Under the pieces are notes generated by a model that saw nothing but the letters and a program-made list of their open reading frames with translations, had not been told where the DNA came from and ran no database searches. This document shows positions 44,201 to 57,573 of a DNA stretch of 64,000 nt, piece after piece (the first letter of the stretch is position 1; each line of letters starts with the position of its first letter). Source of the DNA: Cladochytrium replicatum (lineage: Eukaryota; Chytridiomycota; Chytridiomycetes; Cladochytriales; Cladochytriaceae); the NCBI GenBank assembly GCA_025526935.1, contig JAHLKD010000092.1, positions 1 through 64,000 of the forward strand, given 5' to 3'. Both the position numbers and the translations under genes were made by a program.

Positions 44201-45059
44201 GCGTCTCAAGCCAGCCCTGAGGTGTATGCCCATGATCAGTGCGGGGTTTGTTGAGCATTGAGATCCGCAGAGTGTCAGTCTCTGATGTGGGCTTGAGTAG
44301 AGATTCTGGCTTGAGATGGTCTGTTGACGATTTGAAGCTGATCACTTTGCATGGTGCGGTTGCAGAAGGGTTGGTGAACGAGTGTAACTCTAGGAGATGG
44401 CGCAAGTCGGATATGCCAGCTCCGTAGACAGACTTATATTCGCTATAAATGTTGTTGTCGAGATCGAGTGCAGAACGACGAGATTGGATCAAGGAGTCAC
44501 GGTACAGTTGAATATCGGTGAGATTGGTGTTCCGTAGCTGGGCAATGTTCTCAAGGTCGTTTTGGAAGTTTTCGTCTTCAAGGGAAGCGAACAAGGAACG
44601 GAATGGATCAGGTTCAGATAAAAGTGCGCTAGACACCGCATTTTGGGTGTCGGTAGCGATGGTAGCGGCTGCCCATCGGCGAAGTGTGTCTCTGAGTCCA
44701 AGAATTTCTGGAGTGGCGAGCTGGAACTCTCTTTGCTTCAGATCTGGAGTTCCGGCACCCATGTGGCCGACCTTTTCCGAGATCAGCGGTGAACTGAGCA
44801 GCGTCTCTGCAATTTCTTTTCTTGTCTAAAGAAAATGTGACAATGTATTACAGTTCCTTGTGCCTGTGTACTTTGATCAAACCTGTAAGTGAATTTTCAA
44901 AGATCTCCTGCACCAACCCTCCAACCCCTCCGCACGAGCTCTCCCCTCCGCAAGCTTCTCTTCAGCCCACACATTCTCTCCCCCGCCTTCTTCCTCACAT
45001 CCCCGATCCCCTCGTCCGATCTCGATCGTCCCTTCCCGTTTGGGCAATTCCAACTCCAT
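41217..45059 (-). CDS. DLEC1/CFAP81-like axonemal ASH-domain protein
   Basis: The long exon 44825-41217 holds about 1,200 codons. A small first exon, 45059-44883 (MELELPKREGTIEIG), joins in frame, giving about 1,261 residues; if that exon is not used, the start is MGAGTPDL at 44762. The protein is a string of immunoglobulin-like ASH/MSP beta-sandwich domains. Examples are PPTIVFTDFQLNETYRKTF, GLVAPGMYREYTVVFSPP, VLDCGPCKLGSSIVKCWDIQ, and several 'I-P-G-E-A' strands such as GTIEPGEAKVITLRYIP. The 'APGM..E.TV.F.P' and 'LDCG.C..G' patterns are typical of DLEC1, a component of ciliary axonemes and basal bodies. A near-intronless 3.6-kb exon is unusual next to intron-rich neighbours. DLEC1 rather than another ASH protein (CFAP47, CFAP65) is my best but not certain call. 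Confidence 0.75.
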
Positions 45060-45077
45060 GCACACGTGACTACGCGG
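45060..45077. promoter_or_regulatory. Minimal gap between two ciliary genes
   Basis: If the first DLEC1 exon is right, the two divergent start codons (45059 minus, 45078 plus) are only 18 bp apart. The shared promoter must then overlap coding sequence or first introns. If DLEC1 starts at 44762, the gap is about 315 bp. Confidence 0.4.
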
Positions 45078-46810
45078 ATGGCGACGCTCTGCCTTTCGGA
45101 ATGGGAGTCTGGAGCCAACGAGGCATGGAGACACGTCGAGGAAGCGCAGAGGCTCGCGGCTGATGAGTTTGAGATGCTGGAGGAGATGGTGGAGAAGATG
45201 ATGGCGGTACAGGAGTCGGGAGTGGATGCGAGCGGGGATTGTGGATTGGAGAGTTGGTGTGAAGTTGCAGAGGCGTTGAGAAGCGAGAGCAAGAATGTGG
45301 ATACTGCGAAAGAGGTGGAGAGCGAGCTATTTGAGAGGAGTTTGGATGCTTTCGTGGAGGGAACGGGTGCAGGTTTGTTTGTTTACGTAAGAAACGATTT
45401 GCGGACCACATCTGAGATTGAAGTTTTGAAGAAGCTTCACAAGAGCATGACGACTATATTTCTGATTTTGTATCGCGAGTATTTGGATTACGGAAGAGGC
45501 TGAACGGTGAAACTGAGGAAACTGAGGAATCGCCTACGCCCCCCACTCAAACCTTCAAGAAAAGTTCGGTCCCAGAGTCACAACCAGAGCACACAAAACT
45601 CAGTCCGCCAATACGAAACGTTGAGATTCCCTCGCTGTCACCAGAGCGGAGAGCAAAGGAAGAGATTCAGAAGGAGCGTGACAAATTGGATGACGAGAAG
45701 GTTGGCCCATGCATGCTCAAACGAGAATCAAGAGTTGACCCCATTTCACAGAAACGATTCGAGGAATATACAAAGGAGCAAACTCGAAATATTGAACAGT
45801 ACCGGTACGAGCAAGAACGAGCGCTGCGGAAAGAGCGGCTCCTGTGGGAGAAGCAACGACGAGCTGCTGAGATCTTGCCATCAAAACGGTAGAGAGCGCT
45901 GATAACTCCTTACCTTTAAATATTGACGCCATATAGGGAACGGCTTGAGATCGAGCTGAAGAACAAACAGATGGATGAACTCACAGCACAGTTTAAGCAG
46001 AAAGAAGCAAGATATGGATCGACGATCGAGCGATTGCGCGTCACGAATACTGAACTTAAAAGAAGAAACGCTGAGCTCGAGGAAGAAATCCGGATACTTG
46101 AGCGCGAGAGGGCAACCTTCACGACGAGGGTTCCAACAGAGACATCCTTTTCTGAGTTGAGGTTGAAAGACAAGATTGATCCTGGCATTCAGCAAGATCG
46201 GCCCCTCATTAGCGGCCTCTCAGAAGTGTCAGACAGCAGCACGACAACAAAACCGGCGCGACGAAAGCGGCCCACCAGCTCGACGCTGAGTCAATTTGAC
46301 TCGTTATTGTTTATGCCAAACGCACCAGCTCAGATGAATAAGGAGGTTTATCGTCCACTTTCAGTAAATTAGCATCCGTTAACCCGATTGAGATTACAAG
46401 CTCATTTTTGAAATCTAGAAGAAGCACAATTCCATGGTTTCTGACACGACAGATGACGACGGAATGAGGACGATTGTTTACGTTGAAGGCGTAGTCAAGC
46501 AACAGCTTCAGGATGGTCGATGCATTGTGAGGTACCCGAACGGAGACAAGAAACTGGTAAGATGCTCCTTCTGAATGGCATGAGCTCCAATGACCTTTTG
46601 ATATTTCAGATCATTCCGGGTCAGTTGGTGGAATTCTGGTACGCCAACATCAACACTCTGCAGAGGGCGTATGAGGGTGGAGTCAAGGAGTTTATCTTTG
46701 ACAACGGACAGCGTGAACGAAGGTATCCCAGTGGAAGGGTCGAAATTTTCTATCCAGACGGAAAGCAAAGGGTCATAAACCATGATCCTAGGGTCGACGA
46801 CCACAAATGA
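45078..46810 (+). CDS. CPAP/SAS-4-like centriolar protein (TCP10 G-box)
   Basis: Five exons (45078-45386, 45497-45888, 45937-46363, 46419-46556, 46610-46810) with matched phases give 488 residues. The middle is a long coiled coil rich in E/K/R (ERLEIELKNKQMDELTAQF, ELKRRNAELEEEIRILERE). The C-terminus is a run of G-box/TCP10 beta repeats: DGRCIVRYPNGDKKLIIPG, EFIFDNGQRERRYPSGRVEI, YPDGKQRVINHDP. This is the STIL/SAS-5-binding module of CPAP (CENPJ, SAS-4), needed for centriole wall assembly. It is much shorter than human CPAP, and I did not spot a clear tubulin-binding PN2-3 segment. Its presence implies centriolar basal bodies, as in zoospore-forming fungi. Confidence 0.85.
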
Positions 46811-46940
46811 TACTTGACAATAGCCTAGCGAAATAACTTCTTCTTACGCCATCGAATAATACCATTCTTACTACTCCTGCACTCAACCTAAAATTTTGTG
46901 TTCTACATTCTCACACGTGAATCCAACGCAAGCTGAGACA

Positions 46941-48501
<1,561 letters not shown>

Positions 48502-48782
48502 TCGATCGGAGTTCCCTTGTGCTGTAACAGTTGCATTATGTCGAAACAACCTTTGCCGAGAATTCTCTGCTTTCGAACATCGTTTTGATTTCTTGCTTTG
48601 TCGTTGGTTTGTGATTCTTGACCTCTCAATATTTTTAAAAGAGCAATCTGGGTGCAGTATTGTTGAATTTATTAATTGGACGACCATTCCACATCAGAAC
48701 TCTCTAGCACATCAAGCCTCGACAGGTTTGTAAACTGTCCCCTAGATTAAACAAAGTGATGAGAAGACGAGTGGAATCACCA

Positions 48783-49672
48783 TCATTGTTTGCATACGGC
48801 CATCCATTTGTCCTCTGGATTGTTGGGGTCACCACCGAGCTCCACTCGGAGACCATCGAAAGGATAATCCTTGTCCGCCTGTAATAGAAGCGATCTGTAT
48901 CAACGGACATGACAATTTCCGAGTTCACATAGAAACTTACAAACCAACGGTGCTTGTAAGGATCCCACCAGTACACCGCAGCACCAATCAAGCCGATTGT
49001 ACCGAGCACATGGAACGTGGCCAACAAGTACCTCCACGGGTGCGGCTGCGGACCGGAGCTCATAAAATCAACAAAGTTGGCGTGGTCGTACAGCACCTCT
49101 CCGTAGTTTCTCCTGCCCTGTTTATCCCAGTACCCGAAGGGATCTTTCAACTGCGTCCACTGCATCGGGACATCGCGGGGGTAGTCTCCGATCGGTGCGG
49201 TAGCACGGTCATCGAACTCTACGTACCACCACGAGGTCGGCGAGCCGGTGGCCTGGGATGGACCCGGGGTCTGATCGTACACGGGCATATGCATGGGCGG
49301 GTCGATCCGGCCAATTTCGGTCTGCGGTCTTGCGGGAGGGGTGTACATTGGGTGCTGGAGGAGTGTGTCCGACTCGACGGGTTCCGGACCCTGCTCTTTA
49401 GGAGGGGCACCGCGCTGTACGTCGTAGAGCTGAGCGCCGACAAGCGGAAGCGGGTCAGGAGGGAGTCGGTCGATGCCTCCGTACGGAGTGTAGTTCTCGG
49501 TGCTATTGCTGGAATACAAAAATTGAAGAATTAGAGATGCGAAAGATCCGGATCCCAGAGAGCAAACATACATTTTGCGCGATGCATAAGAGCGGGAGAG
49601 AGCCGACAGACCCAGCCTGCCAGGAATCCTGGCAGCGGTCCTTGCGTTTTTGAGCAGCGGACGGAGGAACAT
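48783..49672 (-). CDS. Complex I subunit NDUFB8 (ASHI type)
   Basis: Three exons (49672-49572, 49508-48941, 48878-48783) give 254 residues. The N-terminus MFLRPLLKNARTAARIPGRL is a mitochondrial presequence. Then come a Pro-rich region, the NDUFB8 signature PFGYWDKQGRRNYGEVLYDH, a single membrane span (RYLLATFHVLGTIGLIGAAVY), and the C-terminal RWFVADKDYPFDGLRVELGG, again characteristic of this subunit. It is an accessory subunit of the distal membrane arm of NADH:ubiquinone oxidoreductase in the inner mitochondrial membrane. It converges on the CaMK gene, with about 280 bp between stops. Confidence 0.88.
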
Positions 49673-49813
49673 CCTGACGATGGCTGTGTAGGGGATTTTT
49701 GAAATATTAAACTGTTGGAAAAAATGAATAGTTTGGAGGAAGTTGTGAGTTAAGAAATATGTTTATGTATTATTAGTAATGGAATGTCCCTTTTGACCTG
49801 AAGACCACCTCTT

Positions 49814-51089
49814 CTAAGTCTCTCGTTTCCAATCCCAAGGATAGCCGCTCTTAAATCTGGACACCAGTGTATCTGGGAAGGCGACTGAGCTCTTCCCTCC
49901 AGTGTTAACCTGTGGCATCCACTCCGTCTTATATCCGTTAGAATGAACGTGCCATGAATAGATCGATAAACATGGATTCCGGCTAGTGAGCCCTTGGCGT
50001 TCAAACTCGTGCAGCAAGCGATTCTCGATCCCCCAAGACCCAAGCTCTATTGCAGTTCCGACGCGGGACTTTGACCAGAGACTACGTGGGAGTGGTGGTA
50101 TGAAGATAATGCTGTCCGTCGAACCCATGAATTGATGTATGAAGCACGCATCTTTTGACGTCGCTGGGTGAGGAGATCGGTGCACAGTTGGCTTCGGATC
50201 AGAAGGATCTGGCCATAATGAAGGTGTTGATGATGGTCTTGGAGCATTGATGTTGAATGGTGTGTCCTGGGACTCGTTGCGGTTCAGGTAGATGTCGATT
50301 CCCGGCCTAGTCTCAAAGCGAGAAAGGAAATATGGTGATTTGTAATCAAGATCCGAGTCATGAAGCAACCGGAGTGTGTCATCGAAATAGATGTCGAGGT
50401 TTGTGAGGATCGCAATGTGACCCCGAAGATATGTTGACGCATACGCAAACGCTTCGCTCGCCAGCAATCTCTTCAGTCGCTCTCCTTCTTGAATTTTCCC
50501 GTCCTCCTTTTCAAACATTGTTGATATGTACACTCTTCCTTTTGCACGTAGTGTTGCGACTGGAAAGTTGGGGTCGACGGAAAGAAGCTTTCTGGAGGGT
50601 AACAGCGCGTTGAGCACCACAAAGTTAAAGCGGCTGTCGTTAACTTCGAAGCCATCGGGACCAACAAGCTTTTCAAAGTACGTAGAACCTGGATCAAACG
50701 CTGTTCGATGCTGAACAAAGTGAATTTGGTGGATGTATGGGTTTCTCAGGTTCCTTGCAAGGACGAGAACAAGCTCCAGCATACGTGTCGGATTTTTGTC
50801 CCAGTACCATTCAACTATAAGATGAATGGACTTTCCTTTCTGTTGCAAGATTGTGAGTGTGGGAATGTCATGAATCTCAGACAAACCGCACCGGAGACCA
50901 TAGGTCAGCCTGAGTTTGCTCGCCGTGATCCACGATCATCTGTCCCAGCTGGTATTGCAGCAGTATGGTATTGAGTGCCGCCAGCAGCCCTGCTCCCATC
51001 ATAAACCCGAAGACAAGCACGCGTGTTCGCGTGCCGCTCCGCGACCACATACGCATCAGCCACACTGCGCCAAGCGATGGAATTTGCAT
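49814..51089 (-). CDS. Type II membrane glycosyltransferase-like protein
   Basis: Two exons, 51089-50892 and 50839-49814, give 407 residues. The intron (GTGCGG ... AACAG, 52 bp) restores phase 0 and removes an apparent stop. The N-terminus is short and basic, then a signal anchor (RVLVFGFMMGAGLLAALNTI), as in Golgi transferases. The catalytic part has a DxD-type site in HIAILTNLDIYFDDTLRLL, which is the metal/nucleotide-sugar motif, plus WGIENRLLHEFER and NPCLSIYSWHVH. I cannot place it in a numbered GT family. It is head to head with PIG-F and near another glycosyltransferase, suggesting a glycosylation neighbourhood. Confidence 0.7.
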
Positions 51090-51836
51090 GGAGGTTGGCG
51101 TTGTGGGTGGTTGCTGCGAGTACAGTGCGGAGACACGATGAGGGGTCTCCAGTCGAAATGGTGCGATCTTCAGTGTGGTGGATCGCATGCTTTCATGTCG
51201 TAGCCTTCGGTGCGAGGCAATTCGAAACGAGTGGACATGTGGGGAACTATTCGTTGCAGAACAGACGCTGTAAGCTAATCGTCCCATTAGAAGAAGTTCT
51301 CTGAGGTTTTCAAAAGACTCGGAATTTCTGCATTGATCACAATGATTGCTTCTGTGTTACTGGCAGTAGTTTTTGTATTGTTTGGGCTCACAACATTCAA
51401 GTTTGTATACAAGTATGGATGTCACTGGAGCTTTCTTACTTTCTATTCGTGTATAGCTCGGCTGAGAGTGTCGTTTGGGCCACACTCTATATCTCGTTGA
51501 TCACAGTAACACCTATCGCGTGGCTATCACCACAATCGACAACGTCGCAAGTTATTTTGTACGTGTAACGCCTGGCGCATCTTCGAATCTTATAGGCATT
51601 CATAGCGAGTCGAGATTCTTGCAAACTCTGGCGTGGTCGCTTGTTGGAATTTGGGGTGGTGCATTTTTGCTGCCACTTGATTGGAATCGTACTTGGAAGG
51701 TGAATTGAATTCAGCGTCATTGTACCAAGATCTCACATCTCTCTAGACCTGGCCGCTCCCCTTGGTGTATGGTGCTCTTGGTGGTTCTCTGTGTGGTGTT
51801 GGTGTGGCACACGTTGGTCACATGAACACGCGATGA
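51077..51836 (+). CDS. PIG-F/GPI11-like GPI-anchor biosynthesis protein
   Basis: A multi-pass membrane protein. Exon pieces: about 51077-51220 (MEFAWRLALWVV and VWWIACFHVVAF; end uncertain), then one starting near 51291 (KRLGISALITMIASVLLAV), one from 51457 (SAESVVWATLYISLITVTP), and one from about 51621 with LVGIWGGAFLLPLDWNRTWK. The last exon, 51747-51836, is TWPLPLVYGALGGSLCGVG, ending in TGA. 'GAxxxPLDWxRxWxxWPxP..YGA' is the PIG-F signature. PIG-F supports ethanolamine-phosphate transfer to GPI precursors in the ER. The first intron is not resolved: a phase-0 join after GGACAT works, but other choices exist. Its stop overlaps the start of the next gene. Confidence 0.75.
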
Positions 51837-54634
51837 GGTTCACATGTAGGTTGAAGCGGGTGGTGCCCGCTCTGCTGGCGTATCTGGCCGTGTCTTCAGG
51901 TGTGCTGTATCTGTTCTTCTGGTCTGAGCTGGAGGAAATAAGGAAAGGTTCCCGATGGCTCCGTTCCGTGTCTATGAAACGGCGAAATGCAGATCACCGT
52001 AGAATCGTGTTCCCAGAGATCCCGCAAGCACTTCCACCGTCTGATCGACGTATCTCTTCCGTATCCTGTTCCTTTTCATCTCGAACATGTTTTGTGCAAA
52101 ACCTGTACTTCTTTAACGGGGAGTTTCACGCCTACGTTGGCGAGAAGGCAAAGGTTGATGAGATACGAAATTTTAAAGCGTACACTGGAATCGGGTTTGG
52201 AACGTCCTTCGTGGAGGTAAAAGTCGTTGACAGCTCAAAGGACGTTAACATTGTCAATGCCTCTGGGAAAAGTACGGGAGCAAGTTCGGCTGGAAACCTG
52301 ACAGCGCAAGTCGCATCGGCGTCGAACTCACTCCCACGGCACAGCGGGATGACCATACCTCTGTACGTCCACCCGAAAATGCCACCAGAAGCAGATCAGC
52401 TTCCTCCAGATCTCGGGCATCACTTTGAACCAGTTGCTTTCTTTTCGGTCCTTTGGAAGAACCTCTTTAGGACAATATACGCGGGTATCGGGTCGTGGCT
52501 GACGATGATTGAGTACAAGGTGTTCTTCCCGGACCACCATCGGTTGACCTTGATCGACAAGAATCCCAAACCATCCGACTTTGTTCATACCCTGGAAGCA
52601 GTGTCACCGTACCCCGTACGGTGGCTCGAAGACCTTTCTCCCGGACTGTACAAGGCTGCAGTGTTTGGGATTTCGAGGAACGTTCTGGTAGCCGAACTTG
52701 ATTTGGAACTGAAGAGTGAGGGACGGTTTGAGAAGCGAGCGTTAGCGTTTCGGGCTTTTTGCGACAAGTTGAAGAACAACTTATTACAGAAGAAGGCATT
52801 GAAGGAGTACAAGTCGTCTCAGCTCCCGCAGGCGGGGCGATCCCAACGTTCCAGCACTCGTCCTCGCGTCACTTTGGTGCTGAGAACCGGGAAGACCCGG
52901 AGAGTGCTAAATGAGAAGGACATTATCGCCGCATTGAAGACGCTTCCAATTGATCTCGCCGTGCACCAGTTTGACGGTCTGGCGTTGGAGGAGCAGCTTG
53001 CGATCATCGACGAAACGGACGTGCTGGTTTCAATGCACGGAGCTGCATTGACTCACCTCCTGTTCCTAAGACCTGAAACCTATCTCGTCGAACTGTTTCC
53101 GTATGCGTTTCGGAAAATCATTTATCAGAACTTGGCCAAGATTATGAAGGTCAAGTATGCATGCTGGCAGAACACCAAGGAGATCGACACGGTGTTCAAT
53201 TGGGCATCTGTGGAAGCAAACCGATACACGGATGTATCGAAAGGGTTCATCACTAGACAGTTCATCGACTGGCGCAACATGTAAGACTCAACCTCTTACT
53301 CATTCGAATGATTTTAGCTGACATTAGTGGGTTTCAGGGACTCGAAGAACTATTGGAGAAATCAGGACACGTACGTTGACTCCACTGAGTTCGGTCATGT
53401 TATATCGAGCGTTCTTGCGGATATGAAAGGGCCAGCTCACAACAAGTTTTTGATCTACCAACCGTGGGAGCAGTTCAATAATCAGGTCCTCGGATTGAAG
53501 TCGGCCTGTGCGACTGCGAAGATCCTGAACCGCACCCTTGTTCTTCCTAGGGTTGGATACAGGTACGAAGTCCTGGACGACATTGAGGAGTACCCCGTAG
53601 CCGGGTACATGTGGAAACCTTTCGAGCGCTACTTTGACCTGGCTTCTGCACTACGCTACCCCTGCTCAACCATCACATTCGACAATTTCCTTTCCCTCCG
53701 TGCCGGAAGGTCAATCGGGACACTCCGGTACCATCACCTCGGCAATCAAACCTCACAGAAGCAGTTTATTGCGTATTATAAGCAGGAGGTGCGGATACCG
53801 TTCGACACGGTCGTGTGGGATAAAGTGTACTACCAGCTATCGAAGCGGGATATATTGAGAGTACATGGAGGCGACAGTAGCGAGGTGCTGGCATTGGGTA
53901 CCATGTTCTGGTACCATGATTTTGGGATGAAGCAGACGTATCCTCTCGACCATTTCTACAACTTCATGAAAGATCCAATCTACAGAGGCATAACTGCAGC
54001 GCTGGACGTACACCAACGGTACATCCGCATGGCGGATTATTTAATGGAGACACGGATACGGAATGGAACGCATCGATTCGTTGCGAGCATCCACTGGCGG
54101 AGGGGGGACTATTTCCAAAAGTGCGAAGGAGTCAAGAGGGACTGGGAGCAGAAGTTGGGGCGGGAAGTGCAGTGGACGGATCGGGAGGTGCAGAGATGCT
54201 GGCAGAATCCGTCCACGATCATCAATGCACTTAATAAGCTAGTTCCCAACGTCAAAAAGCGGGATGTGATCTTTGTTGCGACAAACTCAAACAGCTGGCA
54301 GGATTGGAATGAGCTTGTGAAGCTTGCCACTCGAGCCGGTTGGAAAACTGTTGTCAGTCAGCAGCAACTTGTTCCTTGGTCAGGCGGCAACAAGAACGTT
54401 TCGACCCTGGAGATCATGCTTGACGAGAAGCGAAGGGCACGGAAGGTGGTGCCGAAGGAGTGGAGAATTGGGTTGGACGAAGTGCAGAGTCAGATGGACC
54501 CGATCGATCTGTTGATTTTGGATCAGCAGCTGTGCATGAAGGCGGACATCTTTGTCGGAAACTTGTACTCGTCGGCGTCTCGGCGGATCATCGAGGGACG
54601 AATTTTGGCTGGAAAGTCATGGAATGTTTTTTAA
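51833..54634 (+). CDS. GT61-type glycosyltransferase fused to an O-fucosyltransferase
   Basis: Two exons, 51833-53280 and 53338-54634 (AACAT|GTAAGA ... TTTCAG|GGAC), give one frame of 914 residues. After a signal anchor (RVVPALLAYLAVSSGVLYLFF) comes a GT61/DUF563 domain: SCSFSSRTCFVQNLYFFNGE at its start and SMHGAALTHLLFLRP...YLVELFP at its end, the family's acceptor/nucleotide-sugar site. The second half is a GDP-fucose protein O-fucosyltransferase fold: FNNQVLGLKSACATAKILNR (with TLVLP after it), ASIHWRRGDYF (the HxRRGD motif) and the C-terminal KADIFVGNLYSSASRRIIEG. Each half is full length for its family, so this is a bifunctional Golgi/ER enzyme candidate. Substrates are unknown. Two separate genes would require a start near 53327 with no ATG, which is why I prefer the fusion. 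Confidence 0.85.
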
Positions 54635-54786
54635 TTCAGAGAATACGGTTGGATTTGCTTTCAGCAATTCTGGAAATGTTTTTGCAGTTCTAAACAGATT
54701 TCTGTATTCAATTTTTTTAGAAAATAGTTGCCTTCATTCCCCAGCCACCACGCGGATCTCTACCTCGACAACGTTCCCAAACAAAC

Positions 54787-55110
54787 ATGGCAGAGGGGCT
54801 AGTCATCAGCATCGTGTTCATTGCATTCGTCGCTGCAGGCATCGCAGGGTTTATCTTCTCGCCAAAGGGTCAAGATCAAGTGTGAGCAAATGGCGTTTTA
54901 TAGTTTGTGAATTATTAATTATTCTGCAACAGTGTCTGGAGAACCATTATTATCATGACGCTGGTCTGTACATGGACGATGTGAGTGCTTTATTGATCCT
55001 TTCAACGAGGCCTTCCTGACAGGTGAATTGATTAATCTAGGTGGGCAGTCACATACCTGGCCCAGGCAAACCCACTCATTCGCCCGGAAAAGCCATTGAG
55101 GCACACATAG
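54787..55110 (+). CDS. VMA9: V-ATPase subunit e (Vma9)
   Basis: Three exons (54787-54881, 54933-54980, 55041-55110) give 70 residues, the family's usual size. Two membrane spans (LVISIVFIAFVAAGIAGFIF and IIIMTLVCTWTMWAVTYLA) flank the conserved PKGQDQVVWRT linker. The tail QANPLIRPEKPLRHT matches the AQxxPLIxP ending of subunit e. It is a small subunit of the membrane-embedded Vo proton channel. Confidence 0.9.
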
Positions 55111-55229
55111 GTTGGCTCAAAGTATTAAGAACAAGGTATGTAGTTCCAGCATCTATATTTCAATGCTTCATGAACTGAATCTGCTGCACACAGAACTATT
55201 CGTCAATCTCTCTTTCGACATTTTTCGGC

Positions 55230-56242
<1,013 letters not shown>

Positions 56243-56255
56243 TGTGCACGTGACC

Positions 56256-57573
56256 ATGGCTTTCAAAGTCGCGATTTTCCCCGGAAAATTCAGAAAATTC
56301 ACAACGGCGAAGGCGGTGGCGGAGAGATCACCGCAGGCACCTGTGACGGCTGCAGCGTTCCTGGCTGCATCGAATTCACAGGATTTCTACTCTCGTGTTC
56401 CGCGAAGGAGTTTAGTGGAGGTCGAAGGGCAGGACGCCGTCAAATTCTTGCAAGGACTCTGTACCAACCACATGCCCAAGATTGAAAGAGGAGGTGACGG
56501 GATGTACTCTGCATTCCTGACAGCTCAGGTGAGCCCAAACCACCGACTCCAAAGTCAACCTAAAGTAATTCCTGCGAAAACCAGGGGAGGATTCTGTATG
56601 ATTCGTTCATATACCCCAAAAACAAAGGCACAGAGTTCCCGCATCCTTCTTTCGTGGTCGAGGTGGACTCTGGTGCGGTTAATTCGTTTGTGAGCCATTT
56701 GAAGCGTTTCGTGCTGCGGAACAAGGTCACTGTTCGTCGCAAAGATGAGTGTGGGGTGTTTCAGGTGTGGGGTCCGAACGCGGCACAACTATGGGAGACG
56801 TACGTGGAACCGGTAGCCGCGTCGAAGATGCCTGCGGGAAGTGTTGTGCCGAAGCGATTCTGGGACGTGGGAACGAGAGATTCGCGGCATCCGGAACTTG
56901 GGTTGAGAATGGTCGTCAAGAATGACGTAAAGTGTACGCATGCAATTATGCTGATGATAATCTTTAACTGACGCTGCCATGGTTTAGTCCCAGTTCCTCC
57001 GCAATTCTCCGATGCTGGCGAAGAAACCTACGTTCTTCGAAGACTGCTCTATGGTATTCCAGAAGGAGAGCAAGATTTTTTTTCAGGATTATCTTTGCCT
57101 CTGGAGTCAAATCTCGATTGTATGAACGGAGGTTGGTACCTTTTGTGAATTTTGTGAACAAATCCGTTGGGCACGACCTCATTGCCATTTCGTCAGTGGA
57201 CTTCAGGAAGGGATGCTACCTCGGGCAAGAGCTCACCATACGTACATACCACACTGGCGTAACACGGAAGCGGATCGTTCCAGTCCAACTGTTTCGTGAA
57301 GGCGATCCAGTGCCAGATGTATGCACTTGGGACCCAACTTTTAAAGACCCACTTCCTCCATCGCAAAGCGAGATCCGTATATCGGGAGCGCCGACGACGG
57401 GCGGTCGTCGAAGTAATGAAGCTGGAAAGTTTTGTTCGGGCATCAACAATGTGGGACTTGCGCTGATGAGACTGGATCAGCTTGATTCGGGAAGTTTGGT
57501 GTGTGAAGGAGGGTTGAGAGCCAAACCTTTTGTTCCCAGTTGGTGGCCACACCCAGTTCCTGCTTCGTCTTGA
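56256..57573 (+). CDS. IBA57: IBA57/CAF17 mitochondrial Fe-S assembly protein
   Basis: Start MAFKVAIFPGKFRKFTTAK, a mitochondrial presequence. Exon 1, 56256-56528, has RSLVEVEGQDAVKFLQGLCT and MYSAFLTAQ. Exon 2, 56585-56926, starts GRILYDSFIYPKN. A third exon near 56988 reads YVLRRLLYGIPEGEQDFF and LPLESNLDCMNG. The last exon, from about 57188, carries VDFRKGCYLGQELTIRTYHT, the K-GCYxGQE signature of the family, and ends at 57573. The protein belongs to the folate-binding GcvT-like family and works with ISCA proteins in 4Fe-4S cluster assembly. The exon 2-3 join does not keep frame with the obvious splice sites (one base off), so the model needs an indel or an overlooked site. Confidence 0.85.

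Noticed and set aside
49814-50884. Glycosyltransferase starting at the 50884 position without a membrane anchor
   Set aside because: The codon there is TTG, and a 52-bp intron (50840-50891) links the domain in phase to an upstream signal-anchor exon.
53327-54634. O-fucosyltransferase as a separate gene
   Set aside because: No ATG at its start, and a standard intron (53281-53337) joins it in phase to the upstream GT61 frame.
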